64,000 nucleotides of DNA from Diploptera punctata (GCA_030220185.1 JASPKZ010003440.1:226001-290000); one strand, 5' to 3'; shown: positions 23,932 through 35,765, counted from the stretch's first letter. The notes: generated from the sequence alone by a model not told the origin. Translations and numbers: made by a program.

Positions 23932-24480
23932 ATTTGAAGAGAAAAATTATATGCTCAGACTGGGACTCGAACCCAGGAGACCTTTGGCTTTCTAGACCAA
24001 TGCTCTACCAACTGAGCTATCTGGGCAAGTTCCAATTTAAGTCAAACTTTTTTTTTATATACTCTGTCAGTTCCCGTGCACCAAATGCTATGAAATCTTT
24101 ACTTCTATCTTGCAAATGGCGGCTTCTTTATTAAGAAAACATTTATTTGGGAATTTTACATTACATTATAAAGCCAGTATGGCTTCTTTCGATGTTTTTA
24201 TTATTCATTTCATAGATCTCAATGATGGATAAATCATATTTGAAGAGAAGAATTATACGCTCAGACTGGGACTCGAACCCTGGAAGTTTGGCAAATTTTT
24301 CTTTTATAAGCAGTTAAATTTGCACTTAGATTGGAATTCACCCAGATAGCTCAGTCAGTAGAGCACTTGGCCTAGAAAGCCAAAGGTCCTGGGTTTGAGT
24401 CCCAGTTTGAGCATATAATTTTTCTCTTCAAATACGATTTATCCATCATTGAGATGTATGAAATAAATAATAAAAACATT
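23932..24480. repeat. Inverted pair of family C tRNA SINEs
   Basis: A minus-strand tRNA unit at 23955-24030 (AACTGAGCTATCTGGGC, GGACTCGAACCCAGGA) and a plus-strand unit at 24345-24415 (GATAGCTCAGTCAGTAGAGC, GTCCTGGGTTTGAGTCCC). They are separated by a partial third copy near 24240-24295. Ends share CATATTTGAAGAGA and AATAATAAAAACATTG. Confidence 0.7.
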
Positions 24481-24764
24481 GAATTTTGTGATGTTTAACT
24501 GAATATACATGTGCATAAACATTCATTAAGATACAAGAGTGATTTCAAAAGTAATGCCTGCAGTATCTTTGAGATTATCTGTTCCCAATCCTTCAATATA
24601 TTCTTCCTGTTTCTCAATTACTGAATCCCAATGTTTGGAAGCATTATTATTCCATCCAAGACACCACTCTTATTCATGTGTCAATTAACTTAGGTAATGT
24701 TGATAGAAAGCTCTTCCAGAGAAAAAAAATATTAATGTTTTATTTTAGAAAGTAATATTATGAG

Positions 24765-25110
24765 TTGTCCCGCGCCGTAGCCAAGCGGTTAAGGTAGGAA
24801 GCCTTGGTGCAGAGCTACGGGACTTGCGCTGGTTCGAGTCTCCATGGGGGAAGAATTTTTCTCATGGTATTTCGGCCAGTATGGGACCGGTGCTCACCCA
24901 GCATCGTGAGGCAATTGGGTAGCTACAATAAGTAGCGGCTCCAGGTTGAGGAACCAGCTAAAACGGCTGGGGACTCGACATGCTAACCACATGTCACCCC
25001 TACACTGGCTGTTGATCATCTACCTCTGTGATTGACACATGTGGATGTGAAGGGCCAGCAGCTGGCTGGTAAAAGGGCAACCGCTAAAAAGTGGAAAGTC
25101 CCTCAATCGG
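24765..25110 (+). repeat. SINE family A, full copy with 11-bp TSD
   Basis: Flanks AATATTATGAG (24754-24764) and AATATTTTGAG (25111-25121). Head CCGTAGCCAAGCGGTTAAGG, B-box region CTGGTTCGAGTCTCCATGG, body TCGGCCAGTATGGGACCGG and end CCGCTAAAAAGTGGAAAGTC. Confidence 0.85.
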
Positions 25111-25149
25111 AATATTTTGAGCTTCTTTTAATCAAGTTTTTTTAGTCTG

Positions 25150-25490
25150 TACTATCTTACCTCAATTTAATGTACAGACTCAAAAACTTGATTGAGAAAA
25201 ACATTGCTCATGCATATGTTGTTTTAACTTTAGGAATAAATCAAAGTCTGGTCTGGACTGTACGACACATGAGATAACACAAAGTTACAACATCTGCGAT
25301 ATGCAGGTGTGCATTATCATGAAGAATAGTGGCCCAGCACAAGCAACTGAGATCAGTTCTTGTGAATTTTCCTACGACGCTTTTGCAAGAAAGCGCATTC
25401 CTGCCTGAATAAGTGTAGAGAGAAGTGAGATGGGTGACGGTGCAGACTTTGTAGTGAGGATTGTCCAATCTATCAACTCAGGTGTTGTAT
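25150..25490 (-). pseudogene. Mariner-like transposase fragment
   Basis: The minus strand gives CWATILHDNAHLHIADVVT and, in shifted frames, a YSPD-like and DFDLFLKLKQHM stretch. HDNA.(P)H.A followed by YSPD..P.DF.LFP.LK is the second half of a mariner-type DDE/D transposase. Heavily mutated. Confidence 0.55.
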
Positions 25491-25493
25491 TAC

Positions 25494-25665
25494 TTCCCTA
25501 TAGTTTAAATGAGAGATCTGGCACTGGGTTATAGTGCCTTCCAGTTAAAAATGGCAGATAATTTTTTGGACATGGTCTTTGTACACCCAACACTTCTCTG
25601 GAAAAAAATTTCAAGGTAGGTTTCAGCATGCAATGGTTGACAGTTCACTTGCGAGTGTATAAATT
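25494..25665 (+). repeat. Dispersed repeat, second copy at 63835-63990
   Basis: About 160 bp beginning TATTACTTCCCTATAGTTTA and including AAAATGGCAGATAATTTTTT and AGGTAGGTTTCAGCATGCAA is present in inverse orientation near the right edge. The mariner-like fragment is adjacent, so it may belong to that transposon. Confidence 0.65.
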
Positions 25666-26010
25666 TACATATAACATTATTTAATTTAAAATTTACTGTT
25701 TTCTACTGGAAGCAAGATTCAATATGGGTTAAATTATTTAAATGTAACCATTAGAAAATAATATCTAATAAAACAATCTTAAATATAGCATTATTAATTT
25801 GTTCTAAAAATTTTATTACACAAGTTTATGATTTTTTTAAATTTATTAGACGCATAGCAAACAAATAAGTTTGTTCAGACTCTGTGCAAATAGATGTCAT
25901 ATTTATAATTTTTTAAAGAGAATTTACAACTTTGAAAATATTAATGACAAAATAATAATTGAAGAATTATGTAGTAAGTGCTTTCAAAACAGAATCAAAG
26001 TGAGATCTAC

Positions 26011-26611
26011 GGGTTGTATCTATGAATGCATTAGACCGTAAAAGTCGTTCTCTGTTGAGAAAGTTGCATCAAAAGACTTTTTGCGTACTCAAAAATCTGT
26101 TCATGTGATAATAATTGTTGAAATTCCTAAGCTACCTGATGAGGTGACTTTGCAGAGAACAATTCGTGAGCAACCCGATGGGAACCGATGGTAACCGATG
26201 TAGTTTGAAACCTTGCCGCATACCTTGCTGCTTTATCCAAGATGTCGGACCTTGAAGACTTCGATCATGTTTTCGGTATATGCAGAGAAGAGGAATTTGA
26301 TGGAGTCTACCAAAGAATTCAACTGGAAGAAGAGAAGAATCGGCATAATATCGCACGATGCAGACATCGTCGTATACGGTATTATTTGTGGGACGCAAGC
26401 GTAAATGTGTTCCTCTAGCAGACGAAAATAACGGAAGTGGTTTTATCGCTGAAAATTCTGGGTAATTTCTTGCCAATATTACGAAAACAACTACTTTCAT
26501 TCATGACCAGTTAGTGGGTAGCTAATTCGATCTTTGCACTTAATCACGGAAAGTCAGCTCACCAGTGATTGGAAGTAATTCGAGTAGAGACTAATGTATT
26601 TGATGTGGCCC
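26011..26611 (+). mobile_element. TIR element H2 (copy of H1), decayed ORF
   Basis: GGGTTGTATC...GCATTAGACC at the left and GACTAATG...GTGGCCC at the right, flanked by TAC on both sides. It contains MSDLEDFDHVFGICREEEFD in frame from 26242, but the ORF ends early (LWDASVNVFL then a stop). Same orientation as the other three copies. Confidence 0.7.
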
Positions 26612-26752
26612 TACGAGTAATCATAGAGTTTTCTTATTTACTAGGGCATTCGATAAGTAATCGCAACACTGCAATAATATCACAAACAACTTATTTACGT
26701 TACTTTTAAAATTACGAACTTCATTTATAGTTTCTTGTTAAGTCAACTATAC

Positions 26753-26963
26753 TTACTTACTCACTGGCACTATCGAACCCATAGGTTCATGGCCGCACGG
26801 ACATAAGCTCTCCATACATCCTATCCTGAGCTAATGCTTTCCAATCATTCCCTGTATAATCTACTTCCCTCAAATCATAGTTAATGTTGTTCTCCCACCT
26901 CTTTTTGGTCTACCAACTGGGCGTTTTCCTTCTGGCTTTCCTACAAGAAGTTTCCATGCACGT
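26753..26963 (-). mobile_element. 5'-truncated LINE, 16-bp TSD
   Basis: TSD GTTAAGTCAACTATAC at 26737-26752 and 26964-26979. The minus strand encodes GKRPVGRPKKRWENN ... ALAQDRDVWRAYVRAAMN, the C terminus of an insect LINE ORF2. The 3' tail is a short TAAG repeat. A sister copy is at 61808-62001. Confidence 0.85.
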
Positions 26964-26979
26964 GTTAAGTCAACTATAC

Positions 26980-27410
26980 GTTGTCAAATCCTTGCAAGAT
27001 CCCACACTCCATCTGCAGCACTATGTCTGGATATCTCTCTCATCTGATCAATCTAGAGCTTTTATGGATATCAACTCTTAATTGAAATCAAATGCTTCAT
27101 AGATGTTCTTTGATCCTTGTGAATAAGTTATAGTTACAACGGCTCCTGTCTGGTGAATTTGATGGATGTTCGAGTACTTCCCAATTCCACCTTCTAAACA
27201 AATTTTACTGATCATCTTTTTAGGGCAGTATTACTTACTGAATGAGAAAAACAGTGAATGTACTCACAAAATATTGCTATTTCAATACTTTCAAAATTAG
27301 AGATTTACACAAAGACTGCTCAACAACATACTACAAGATTACAATGGTCATCACTGGGATTTACAACAGTGTTGCCATTACTTATCGAATGTCCTAGTAT
27401 ATTCTTAATA
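26980..27410. other. Intron, nothing recognised
   Basis: No domain or repeat boundary seen. Confidence 0.45.
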
Positions 27411-27545
27411 TTTAAAGGAAGTGACATTATGACATTTATTTTAATTAATATAGAGTTAGAAATTTTCATGATCCATCTCATAATTGTAGTATTGATACAT
27501 TATGTATCATTATCAATTCTTTCTAACTAATATATTCTCATAATA
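27411..27545. repeat. Degenerate PLE-like palindrome
   Basis: GGAAGTGACATTATGAC resembles the PLE tail. AGAGTTAGAAATT and GATACATTATGTATC then form an imperfect inverted repeat ending TTTCTAACTAATAT. Confidence 0.4.
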
Positions 27546-28000
27546 ATAATTCTGTATTGTAGCGACATGCTTTACCCTAGTAACATAGAAAGCTAGCTAC
27601 AGTCTATTTTTTGTACAGAGGAAAAGATTTAACCAGAATTAAAAACTTTCCTTTTAAAAACCAATAGCATAAAGGTTGGGAGTCAGATATTTCCATATTT
27701 GAACTGAAATTCAAGATAATAGTTGTCACAAACAAAACTGTTCACTGTGTCAAAACAAACCTGATTAAAAATTGAGACAGAAGGCAAGAGTTGATCCTCA
27801 GATTACCTACTAATGGGTTGGTGCTTCAAATTTCCTGTAATTTTAATGTTTAAAACTATATTGTAGCCATGCTTTGCCTTGCAAAAGGAGAAGTTTGACC
27901 ATTTAAACACTTTGGTGGGAGTTGAATGCAGGCTTTCATGGCTGGTAATCACAATGTTGAGTGATTCTGGGCTATGTGTGGCTGTGGTCCATTACTGGTG

Positions 28001-28050
28001 TTCCTACCAGAAGTTTCTCCCTCAACTGCAGAGGGCATCTTCAGTGGCAA
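28001..28050 (-). ncRNA. Hammerhead-like fold, left arm of P8
   Basis: The minus strand reads CCACTGAAGATGCCCTC...GAGGGAGAAACTTCTGG. Box CTGAAGA plus extra T, stem II CCCTC/GAGGG, GAAA, an almost loop-less stem III, and CTTC where a GTC site would be. Stem I CCA/TGG. Confidence 0.45.
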
Positions 28051-28555
28051 GTACTTCTAGGTGTTGTTTCCTGGTTGGAGGCTCGACTGTGAATGAGCAG
28101 TGGACTGTTGGAGGCCATTATTTATACTAGTGGAAGACCCAGGGTTGCTGGGTGTGGTTGATGCTGATTGGCTAGTCGTCATCAATCTAACGTCTAATTG
28201 ATTGTGAACTGTCTCCTAATTATTGTGTTAATACGTCTATTGTCTAATGTATGTACCAGGCTTTAGCCAATTTGATTCCTTCTTCTTTTCTATTGATATT
28301 TCCTTATGTTTGTATTTCAATAGAAAAGAAGAAGGAATCAAATTGGCTAAAGCCTGGTATCATACATCAGATGTATTAACACAATCAGAAACAAGGTGAC
28401 AGTTCAGAATCAGATGTTAGATTTACGATGACTACCCAATCAGCATCGACCACGCCCAGCCACCCTGGGTCTACCACTAATATAAATAATGGCCTCCAGC
28501 AGTCCACTGCTCATTCACAGTTAAGCCTCCAACCAGGAAACAACACCTAGAAGCA

Positions 28556-28606
28556 CTCACCACTGAAGATGCCCTCTGCAGTTGAGGGACAAACGTCTGG
28601 TAGGAA
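28556..28606 (+). ncRNA. Hammerhead-like fold, right arm of P8
   Basis: CACCACTGAAGATGCCCTC...GAGGGACAAACGTCTGGTAGG. Box CTGAAGA plus extra T, stem II CCCTC/GAGGG, CAAA in place of GAAA, a GTC site and stem I ACCA/TGGT. The G12 change suggests this copy is weakened. Confidence 0.45.
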
Positions 28607-28664
28607 CACCAGTAATGGACCACGGCCACACAGCCTAGAATCACTTAACATTACTTTGGTGGGA

Positions 28665-29114
28665 ACTTTCCATCTGTACAAAAGAAACCTTGTAAATTTA
28701 GTTTCCAGCATAAACAATTTTTTCTTGTATGTCTAGTATCCACCATACATAAGCAATATGAATTCTGCAATAGCTTACTACATAATATCTGATGTAACCT
28801 GATACAGACATAAAGCAAGCAGCCATCTGGTTGACTGTTCAATAAATAACAAACTGCATAATAGTAATGTCATATCTATGTTTACTGATGTTGCTATTTT
28901 GCCCCAGGAGCAGAAGCTTGAAAATAATATTTACTCCTGTAGAATGATTCATTAAAAAATAAGAAATAGACAAATCCTTTGTAATATTCATGCAACAATA
29001 TGAGATATTGTGAAGAGTAAATTATAAAAATTAACATGACTTTATATAAATTGCCACTTTAAGCCCACAAGGAAAAAAAGAAGGAATGTCATAAAAAACC
29101 AAAAAATGAGAAAA
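28665..29114. other. Intron, nothing recognised
   Basis: No coding or repeat feature recognised. Confidence 0.45.
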
Positions 29115-29126
29115 CTTAATCTTAAT

Positions 29127-29522
29127 ATTTATATTTGAAGAGAAAAGTTATTTGCTCAAACTGGGGTTTGAACCCAGGACCTTTGGCTTTCTATGCCAAT
29201 GCTCTACCAACTGAGCTACCTGAGCACACCAATCTAAACGCAAATTTTTCTCTTATACATTGTTAATTCCCGAGTGCCGAATGCTACAAATCTTTGCTCA
29301 TTACTCAAATGGCTGTTTCTTATTTAAGAAGACATTTATTGGGAATTTAAACACTACTTTATAAAGCCAGTAGGGCTTCTTTCAATGTTTTTATTATTAA
29401 TTTAATACTTTTCACTGAAGGACAAATTATATTTGGAGAGAAAAATTATACACTCAGACTGGCTTTCTCTTCAAATATAATTTGTCCTTCAGTGAGAGGT
29501 ATTAAATTAATAATAAAAACAT
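29127..29522. repeat. Family C SINE palindrome with near-perfect 12-bp TSD
   Basis: CTTAATCTTAAT at 29115-29126 and CTTAATCGTAAT at 29523-29534. Inside, a minus-strand tRNA unit (about 29150-29230) plus body is followed by a short inverted repeat of the end (TCTTCAAATATAATTTGTCC, plus strand). Confidence 0.7.
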
Positions 29523-29784
29523 CTTAATCGTAATGTTTGAACAATCTCCCCCCACCCAGCATAACAAAACTTTAACTGTTGATTACGCTGAAAAATTCCA
29601 TGTTTGTTCCACATTTATCACTGCCAATTGAAAGTTCAAACAATTTACACAATATGTTGGGATTATCTCTATTTCCATTTTTTTTAGACATTCCTGGTTT
29701 TACCTCTGTGGTTTTCAATTATTTAGTATTTGTATAGTTTATATCTCTTTCAGAAAATATTAATATAGTCCAAGAAGTTCCAAT

Positions 29785-30180
29785 AGGGAGCACACTATAA
29801 CAATTGGTTAAGGCAATATGCTACAAGCTGAAAGGTTGAGTGTTTGATTCTCAGTGAAGTCAAGATTTTTAAGCTGGTCTAAACCTTCTGGTGGACCATG
29901 TTCCTGGGTCAACTAAACCTCTAACCCAAATGAGTACCAGAGGTACATGATACCTCTAAATGGACTAAGAATACCGCCAAATTCTTTAAGTTTCAAGCCC
30001 ATAACTATTACTACTCCAGTATAAACTTTTAACATTCTCGGGGTAAAGAAAGGTGTCATGCAGGGCTGACAACTTAGCTGACGTCTTGTGCAAACTGTGT
30101 AAAAAAGTGGGAACCTTAACCTACTACTACCCAAATGGCCTCCTAAGACCTCTAGAGGGATAACTCTACCTTTCAAGAAG
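29785..30180 (+). repeat. tRNA-related SINE, family E
   Basis: A tRNA-like start GGGAGCACACTATAACAATT then GGTTAAGGC and TTTGATTCTCAGTG, body CTAAACCTTCTGGTGGACC and end GGCCTCCTAAGACCTCTAG. A related copy is at 62636-62910. Confidence 0.6.
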
Positions 30181-30524
30181 ACCCATTGGTAACATCAATG
30201 TAAAAATAAAAATATCATTATCCAAATCATGAAGATAAGACAAAGTGGCTAGCACTATGCTCTGGATGACTTTATTGTAAGGAAGGATTCTGGTACTCAT
30301 TTAAAATGAGGTAGAGTGAGTATGAACATGTTGTCTATTGCCCAGAATTGAATCTTAAGCATCTTATTCCAAAGTGGATATCATCCCACATGTGCTACCT
30401 GGCCCATAATTAATTGGTAATCTATGGCTTGAATTTTCATACAAATGTTTGTGTAATTTGTTATGTAATCACTTATGCTGCAAGCATTAGTAAACTTTAA
30501 TGATTATTTTGAAAAGAAAAATTA

Positions 30525-30910
30525 ATGCCTGAATCAGGATTTGAGCCCAAGTCCTCTAATTTTATTTGTTAGTGTGCTACCGACTGCACTATTCAGGCAT
30601 CCCAATGCAAACATAATTTTTTCTTATACATTTACTATTCTCTTTTTTGCCCAAGGCAGATAGCCATTGCTACCAGTGCCATCTAAATGGCTTCTAAATC
30701 AAGAAATCATATTAATGAGAATTTTTACTTTACCATTATAGCAGTAATGCTTACATTCCTATGTTTTAATACAAATTTTAATATTTGCATTGACAGACAA
30801 TTATTATTTTGAAAAGATAAATTAATGCCCATATTGGAATTTGAACCGAGACCTCTAACTTTATGTTTAGCATGCTACTTACTGCCCTATTCAGACATTC
30901 CAATGTAAAT
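30525..30910 (-). repeat. Two minus-strand tRNA-like units, family F
   Basis: 30527-30600 and 30826-30900 carry near-identical tRNA-like sequences (minus strand: GCCTGAATAGTGCAGTCGG, then CTTGGGCTCAAATCC), spaced about 300 bp. The bodies resemble family C in layout (AAAAGAAAAATTAATGCC). Confidence 0.6.
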
Positions 30911-30972
30911 GTTAATTTTCCTTTTCAAAATAATTTATATTATATATGTGTCAATAACAAAGAAAATTATCA

Positions 30973-31240
30973 TCTGGTCAGTATAAGGGTGATATGTGGT
31001 CAGCATGTCAGGTCCCCCAGCTATTATAGCTGGTTTTCCAAACCTGCAGTTGCTATTTATCATAACTACCCAATTTTTTGTAATGCTAGGTGATCACTGT
31101 TCCAACACACTAGTCTAATTTGATAATTTTTTTTAGAGGGACTCAAACCAATACATATCATATGGCTCCATACAAAGGGAGGATGACAGACTACTTTGCC
31201 TTAAGGCACAACTTATCTATATTAATAGGGGCTGATAAGC
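30973..31240 (-). repeat. Degenerate SINE family A copy
   Basis: GGGTGATATGTGGTCAGCATG, TCCCCCAGCTATTATAGCTG and TGTTCCAACACACTAG match the family A body with many changes. The tRNA head is eroded. Confidence 0.5.
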
Positions 31241-31289
31241 CAAACTATAGATTATCAAAAATATTAAATAATATAATCAATTATATTTT

Positions 31290-31600
31290 AAAAGAAAAAT
31301 ATATGCCTAGATTGCGGTTTGAACCCAGGACATTTGACTCTCTATGTCAATGCTCTTCCAAGTGAGCTACCTAGGCCTCCAATCTAAACGCGTATTTTTC
31401 TCTTATACATAGTTAATTCCCTAACCCCAAATGCTACGAGCCGTTGCTACAATTTTTGCAAATGGCGGCTCCTTTGTTAAGAAGACTTTTTATTGGGAAT
31501 TTAAACATTGCTTATAAAGGTAGTAGTGCTTCTTTCAATGTTTATATTATTAATTTTTAAACATCTTAATGATGGACAAATTATATTTGAAAAGAAAAAT
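31290..31600 (-). repeat. Family C tRNA SINE, minus strand
   Basis: GTAGCTCACTTGGAAGAGC, GTCCTGGGTTCAAACCGC on the minus strand (about 31300-31375). The body AATGGCGGCTCCTTTGTTAA follows, and a second end near 31575-31615 repeats the tRNA 3' border. Confidence 0.7.
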
Positions 31601-31797
31601 ATACGCCTAGGGTTTGAATCCAATAGCGCTTTAGTGCAGTTCTTTGGCATCACCCACAAGGGTGACGACAACCTGTACGTTCACAAAAATGACTTTTAGA
31701 CCCTGTCTAGTTTGAGACCGAAACAGGTTAACATTGGGCTATATTCATGAATGGTGTATGAAGATGATGGAATTTATATGGCTACATATATTTATGA

Positions 31798-32125
31798 GTC
31801 CACCGCTGTGGTCTCGAGGTAGCGTGCTGCCTTGTCACGCAGCGGGCCTGGGTTTGATCCCCAGTCAGGGCAGTTTTTTCTGGGTGAGGTTTTTATCGGG
31901 GTTTTTCCTCACCTGTTAGACAAATGTCAGGAAAACATTAAGGCCCAAACGGTCCCCGAAATCATATGGCCATCATTATCACCATCATCATCCTTCACTG
32001 GTGTGGAAAGCAACGGGAAGCTACCACACCTACAATTCCCTAGTAAAGCTGCAAGCATAGCATGAAAATGCTATGATTGCAGTGAAGGACCTGCATTTGG
32101 GCAGAATTACTATGGATGGATATAT
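31798..32125 (+). repeat. SINE family B, plus-strand copy
   Basis: GTGGTCTCGAGGTAGCGTG ... GGGTTTGATCCCCAGTC head, GTTTTTATCGGGGTTTTTCC body, a CATCATCATC run and CATAGCATGAAAATGCTATG at the end. Confidence 0.8.
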
Positions 32126-32188
32126 TTATGAGAACTTCCAAAAATTTAAATCGCATCCAATACACCTCATCAGAATAGTAAGCACTTG

Positions 32189-32918
32189 ATTAAGTTATGT
32201 AGTAGGAAATAACACTATGATGTTTATTTTAATTAATTCTGAGTTGTTTTTTGACTCACCTCATATTTCTTGACTTCCATGCAGACCCAGGGTTTTGTCA
32301 CTGCTTTTGTGACATTCTCGATGCAAAACCAAGTTCACAAGAGTTGTGAACTTGGTTTTGCATCGTGAATCTCACAAAAGCAGTGACTTTCTTCATTACG
32401 TGTATCCAGCCTTAGCTGATGACATGAATCCATTCCATACTTATGCTATAAGTTGCAATGGGACTGCATTTGAACATGCAGCTTATGTGGGCATTCAAGG
32501 TGAGTGTCCATGAGGTTAAAAGAAAGAGATACGGAAAGACAGAAATGAACCCTTCGGCCTCGAATACTCTAATACCATCGGGGTCAAAGAAAACAAAGAG
32601 GTCAGGCAAGGGAGACTGGACAGGAAAGTAAAAAAAAGAGGGATCTGGTACTAGAAAAGGAAGAAATATCAGAACGGTTAAAGATAAAAGTAAGGAGCAA
32701 AACAAAGTAAGTGGAACTATGTTTTGTTCAGCTAGGGCACCTTGTGGTCATCATCCACGTATCCCCTAGTTGGGGAGCCCTGAGGATCAAAAGCAGTGAC
32801 GAAACCCTGGGTCTGAATGGAAGTCAAGAAATATGAGGTAAGAAAAAAAAAATCTCAGAATTAATTACTATAAAAGTCAAGAAATATGAGGTGAGTCAAA
32901 AAACAACTCAGAATGAAT
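32189..32918. mobile_element. Palindromic PLE-derived insertion P9, 13-bp TSD
   Basis: TSD TAGTAAGCACTTG at 32176-32188 and 32919-32931. Left tail TAGGAAATAACACTATGATG, absent on the right. The arms TGACTCACCTCATATTTC and complement include CGAAACCCTGGGTCTG (GAAAC, 3-bp stem III, GUC). A hairpin at 32307-32384 is a further inversion. The centre (about 32400-32790) is the minus strand of the LINE 3' UTR seen at 1255-1460, a nested insertion. The right arm end is duplicated (32825 and 32875). Confidence 0.85.
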
Positions 32919-32999
32919 TAGTAAGCACTTGGTTTGACCCCCGAAACATGAGTCTTACTCTACCCACTGAGCCAATTCCTCAGTAACTAAAACTTATCA

Positions 33000-33610
33000 G
33001 TAATTTATTCTTTAAATTACTGAGTCCATAATTATTAATAAAAAATATTTTTTTGGAAAGAAAGAGTGCAGAATAATTGAGCAAATGTAATATTAGAGAG
33101 AATTGTTTACATAAGGAAACAATATAATCAAAATAAGTATTTAACAAATTTTATCATTTACTCTTCACAATATATAAAATACTGCTGACCTATCTCTGCT
33201 CTGCAAGAAGCCAATGCTAGCAGTGCAGCCACACATGCGCACATGCTCTTCTGTTCTCACTCTGTTCTCATGATCCTCTTCGGTATTGTTGGCACCACTG
33301 TCCTCTTCAACAATACTATTGCTTTAATACGACGCCACATTGTTCGAGGTTTGAATCCAGCATTACGAATAGACTCCTGCTGTTTCAGCATTGCCAACCT
33401 AATAGTTGCATTATGCAAACTCATATTTTTTATCAAAATAAAACTACATAAATAGTTATAAATGTATGACAGTAGTTTTTACTGTATCTTAATTATATCA
33501 CTGAGTTAAATACAAACATTCAATAAATCCAGTTTTAAAATACTACAGCATTTCATAAATAATTTTATTAACTGACTATAAGGCTTACAAAACTCATAGG
33601 TTTAATGCCT
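33000..33610. other. Intron, nothing recognised
   Basis: Only a short ORF (33243-33455) with no recognisable motif. Confidence 0.45.
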
Positions 33611-33620
33611 TATTCACTGA

Positions 33621-34218
33621 GGGTCGAATGTTTGAATTCATTAGACAGTAAAAGGCATTCTCTGCTGAGAAAGTTTTATCCAAATACATTTTGCTTACTC
33701 AGAAATCTATTCATGCGATAATAATTGTAAGCTACCTGATGAGGTACCTTAAGATCATAGCTCAAGATAGAAACTTATTGTGAAAATCCCGAAGGGAACC
33801 GATGGTAACCGATGTAGTTTGAAACCTTTGCAGCTTTATCCAAGATGTCGGACCTTGATGACTTCGATCATGTTTTTTGGTATACACGGAGAAGAGAAAT
33901 TTTATAGAGTCTACCAAAGAATTCAACTGGAAGAAAAGGAGAATCGGCGTAATATTGCATGATGCAGACATCGTTGTATACGGTATTATTTGTGGGACGT
34001 AAGCGTAAATGAGTTCCTCTATAGCAGACGAAAATAACGGAAGTGGTTTTATCGCTGAGAATTCTGGGTAATTCGTTGCCAATATTATGAAAATGTTAAC
34101 TTTCATGCATGACCGGTAAGTCGGCCGTTAATTCGATCTCAGCAATTGCTCACGGTGAGTCAGCTCACCAGTGATTGGAAATAATTTGAGTAGAGACTAA
34201 TGTATTTGCATACGACCC
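33621..34218 (+). mobile_element. TIR element H3 (copy of H1), frameshifted ORF
   Basis: GGGTCGAATG ... GCATACGACCC with internal sequence close to H1. Flanks are TGA and TCA, so the 3-bp TSD is not exact. The ORF starts MSDLDDFDHVF at 33845 but is frameshifted by an extra T. Confidence 0.65.
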
Positions 34219-34639
34219 TCAGTCCCTCCTTTGCCCCCTATCCTCAGCCAAGTGAAATCAGTTCATATCTCTGATAATCAGTTTCCTAAGATCCTCCAAT
34301 TATTATCCTTCTATCTATGTCTAGGCCTTCCTAAATGCCCTTTTCCCCAAGGGTTTCCCAATAAAAGCATTTATATTGTTGTCCATTCAAGCTACATGAC
34401 CTGCCCATTTTAATCTCCTAGACCTAATAGCTCTGATAATAATATTTTTTATTTTTAATCAATGTCACATGTTGTCATTTCAACATTCTGATATTCTCTT
34501 CTGGCATTGGTGTTATTGTAACCCACTTCTGAGGTTGGGGCACCTGGAAGGAGAAGTTATGCTGCCTTGATGATGTATGATTGGTGATGATGTGCCAGGA
34601 GGGGCTCTAATCCTAAACTTAATGAATAAGTTAATTATG

Positions 34640-34810
34640 GTCATATTATGTTCGATGACCATTTAGGCTTTAAAATTTCCTGACATTTGTCTTACAAGTG
34701 ACAAAAAATCCCGACAAAAACCATCACCCAGAAAAACTTGTCCCAACCAGGGATCGAATTAGGGCCCGCTGCATGATAAGATAGCACACTTGGAGACCAC
34801 GAGGTGGTCC
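34640..34810 (-). repeat. SINE family B, partial and degenerate
   Basis: Minus-strand head with GGTCTCCAAGTGTGC...CGGGCCCTAATTCGATCCC-like text and the GGTTTTTGTCGGGATTTTTT body. The 3' half is missing. Confidence 0.6.
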
Positions 34811-34829
34811 TGATAATAATAGTACAACA

Positions 34830-35285
34830 ATATAAATTACATAGATCCTCCATTCTCATTCTGAATATTCCACATGTCAATTTTTTAAAAATTTTGTAAT
34901 CTCTTTATGTTTTAAATAGAATTTAGTATCCCATTTTCAAATATTTCTAGCTTCCCCCCCCCCAATAAAAAATCCTAGTTTCCACAGTACCAGTAATATT
35001 AAAATATGATTAGTGGTTTAGTTGAGGGTTATACCTATGCTGGACAGTTCAAAGGTGAAAAGGCAGACAAGAAAACTACCTTGGTCAAAATGTGACTATC
35101 TTTCACCATAAAAATACAAGCTTAAGAAACGTGCACATGGGTTCCATGGGGTAAAATTTTTCAGAGGTAAAATAGAGTCCCATTCAGTTCTCCAGGCAGA
35201 GACTACTTCAGGAAATCCATGGGAATAACTAAAAAATGCATGCTATTATGCATTACAGAGATTCTTGTAATCCCAAATTTCTCAA
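34830..35285. other. Intron, nothing recognised
   Basis: No coding or repeat feature recognised. Confidence 0.45.
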
Positions 35286-35289
35286 AAAC

Positions 35290-35765
35290 ATTAAATTGAA
35301 AATATATAAAACTGTTATTCTTCCAGTTATATGGATGTGAAACATGGACTCTTACTTTAAGACAGGTGAAAAGATTATGAATAATTTGAGAATATAGTTC
35401 TTAGAAAAACGTTTGAACCAAAGAGAGATGAATGAAGAAGTGAATGAAGAAGACTAAATAACAATGAACTATATGATATTTATAGGAAATCAGATGTAAT
35501 AAAAACAATTAAATCTCATAGACTGTGATGAGCAGGACATGTGGCATGAATGGGGAAAGAAAGAGGCACATGGAAACTCCTTGTAGAAAAACCAGAGGGA
35601 AAGTGTCCAGTAGGTAAGCCAAGAATGAGGTGAGAGAATAATATTAACCATGATGTGAGGGAAGTATATTATACAGGGCATGATTTGAAAACAATAGATC
35701 AGGATAGGGATGTATGGAAAGCTTATGTCCATGTGACTATGAACCAATGGTTTTTATAGTGCCAG
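35290..35765 (+). pseudogene. Decayed LINE ORF2 C-terminal region
   Basis: Broken frames give KIYKTVILPV, ETWTLT, an LRKTF-like block, a GHVA.MG-like block, GKPRMR and IDQDRDVWKAYVHVTMN, in the order expected for the LINE also seen at 26753 and 61808. Many stops. Confidence 0.7.

Larger units (their letters stand above)
27921..28652. mobile_element. Palindromic element P8, 12-bp TSD ACTTTGGTGGGA
   Basis: TSD at 27909-27920 and 28653-28664. Arms of about 345 bp meet around 28300 with a loop of about 30 bp. The arms include ACTGGTGTTCCTACCAGAAG and AAGAAGAAGGAATCAAATTGG with their complements. A tail of about 36 bp, absent on the right, is present at the left end (GTTGAATGCAGGCTTTCATG). It has no protein-coding content. 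Both arms hold a hammerhead-like core. The sequence family differs from P1-P21, but the architecture is identical. Confidence 0.85.

Noticed and set aside
32412..32705. 97-codon minus-strand ORF as a membrane protein
   Set aside because: It falls in the pyrimidine-rich LINE 3' UTR that recurs at 1320-1460; the hydrophobicity comes from that composition.
35490..35747. 85-codon minus-strand ORF
   Set aside because: Antisense of the decayed LINE at 35290-35765.
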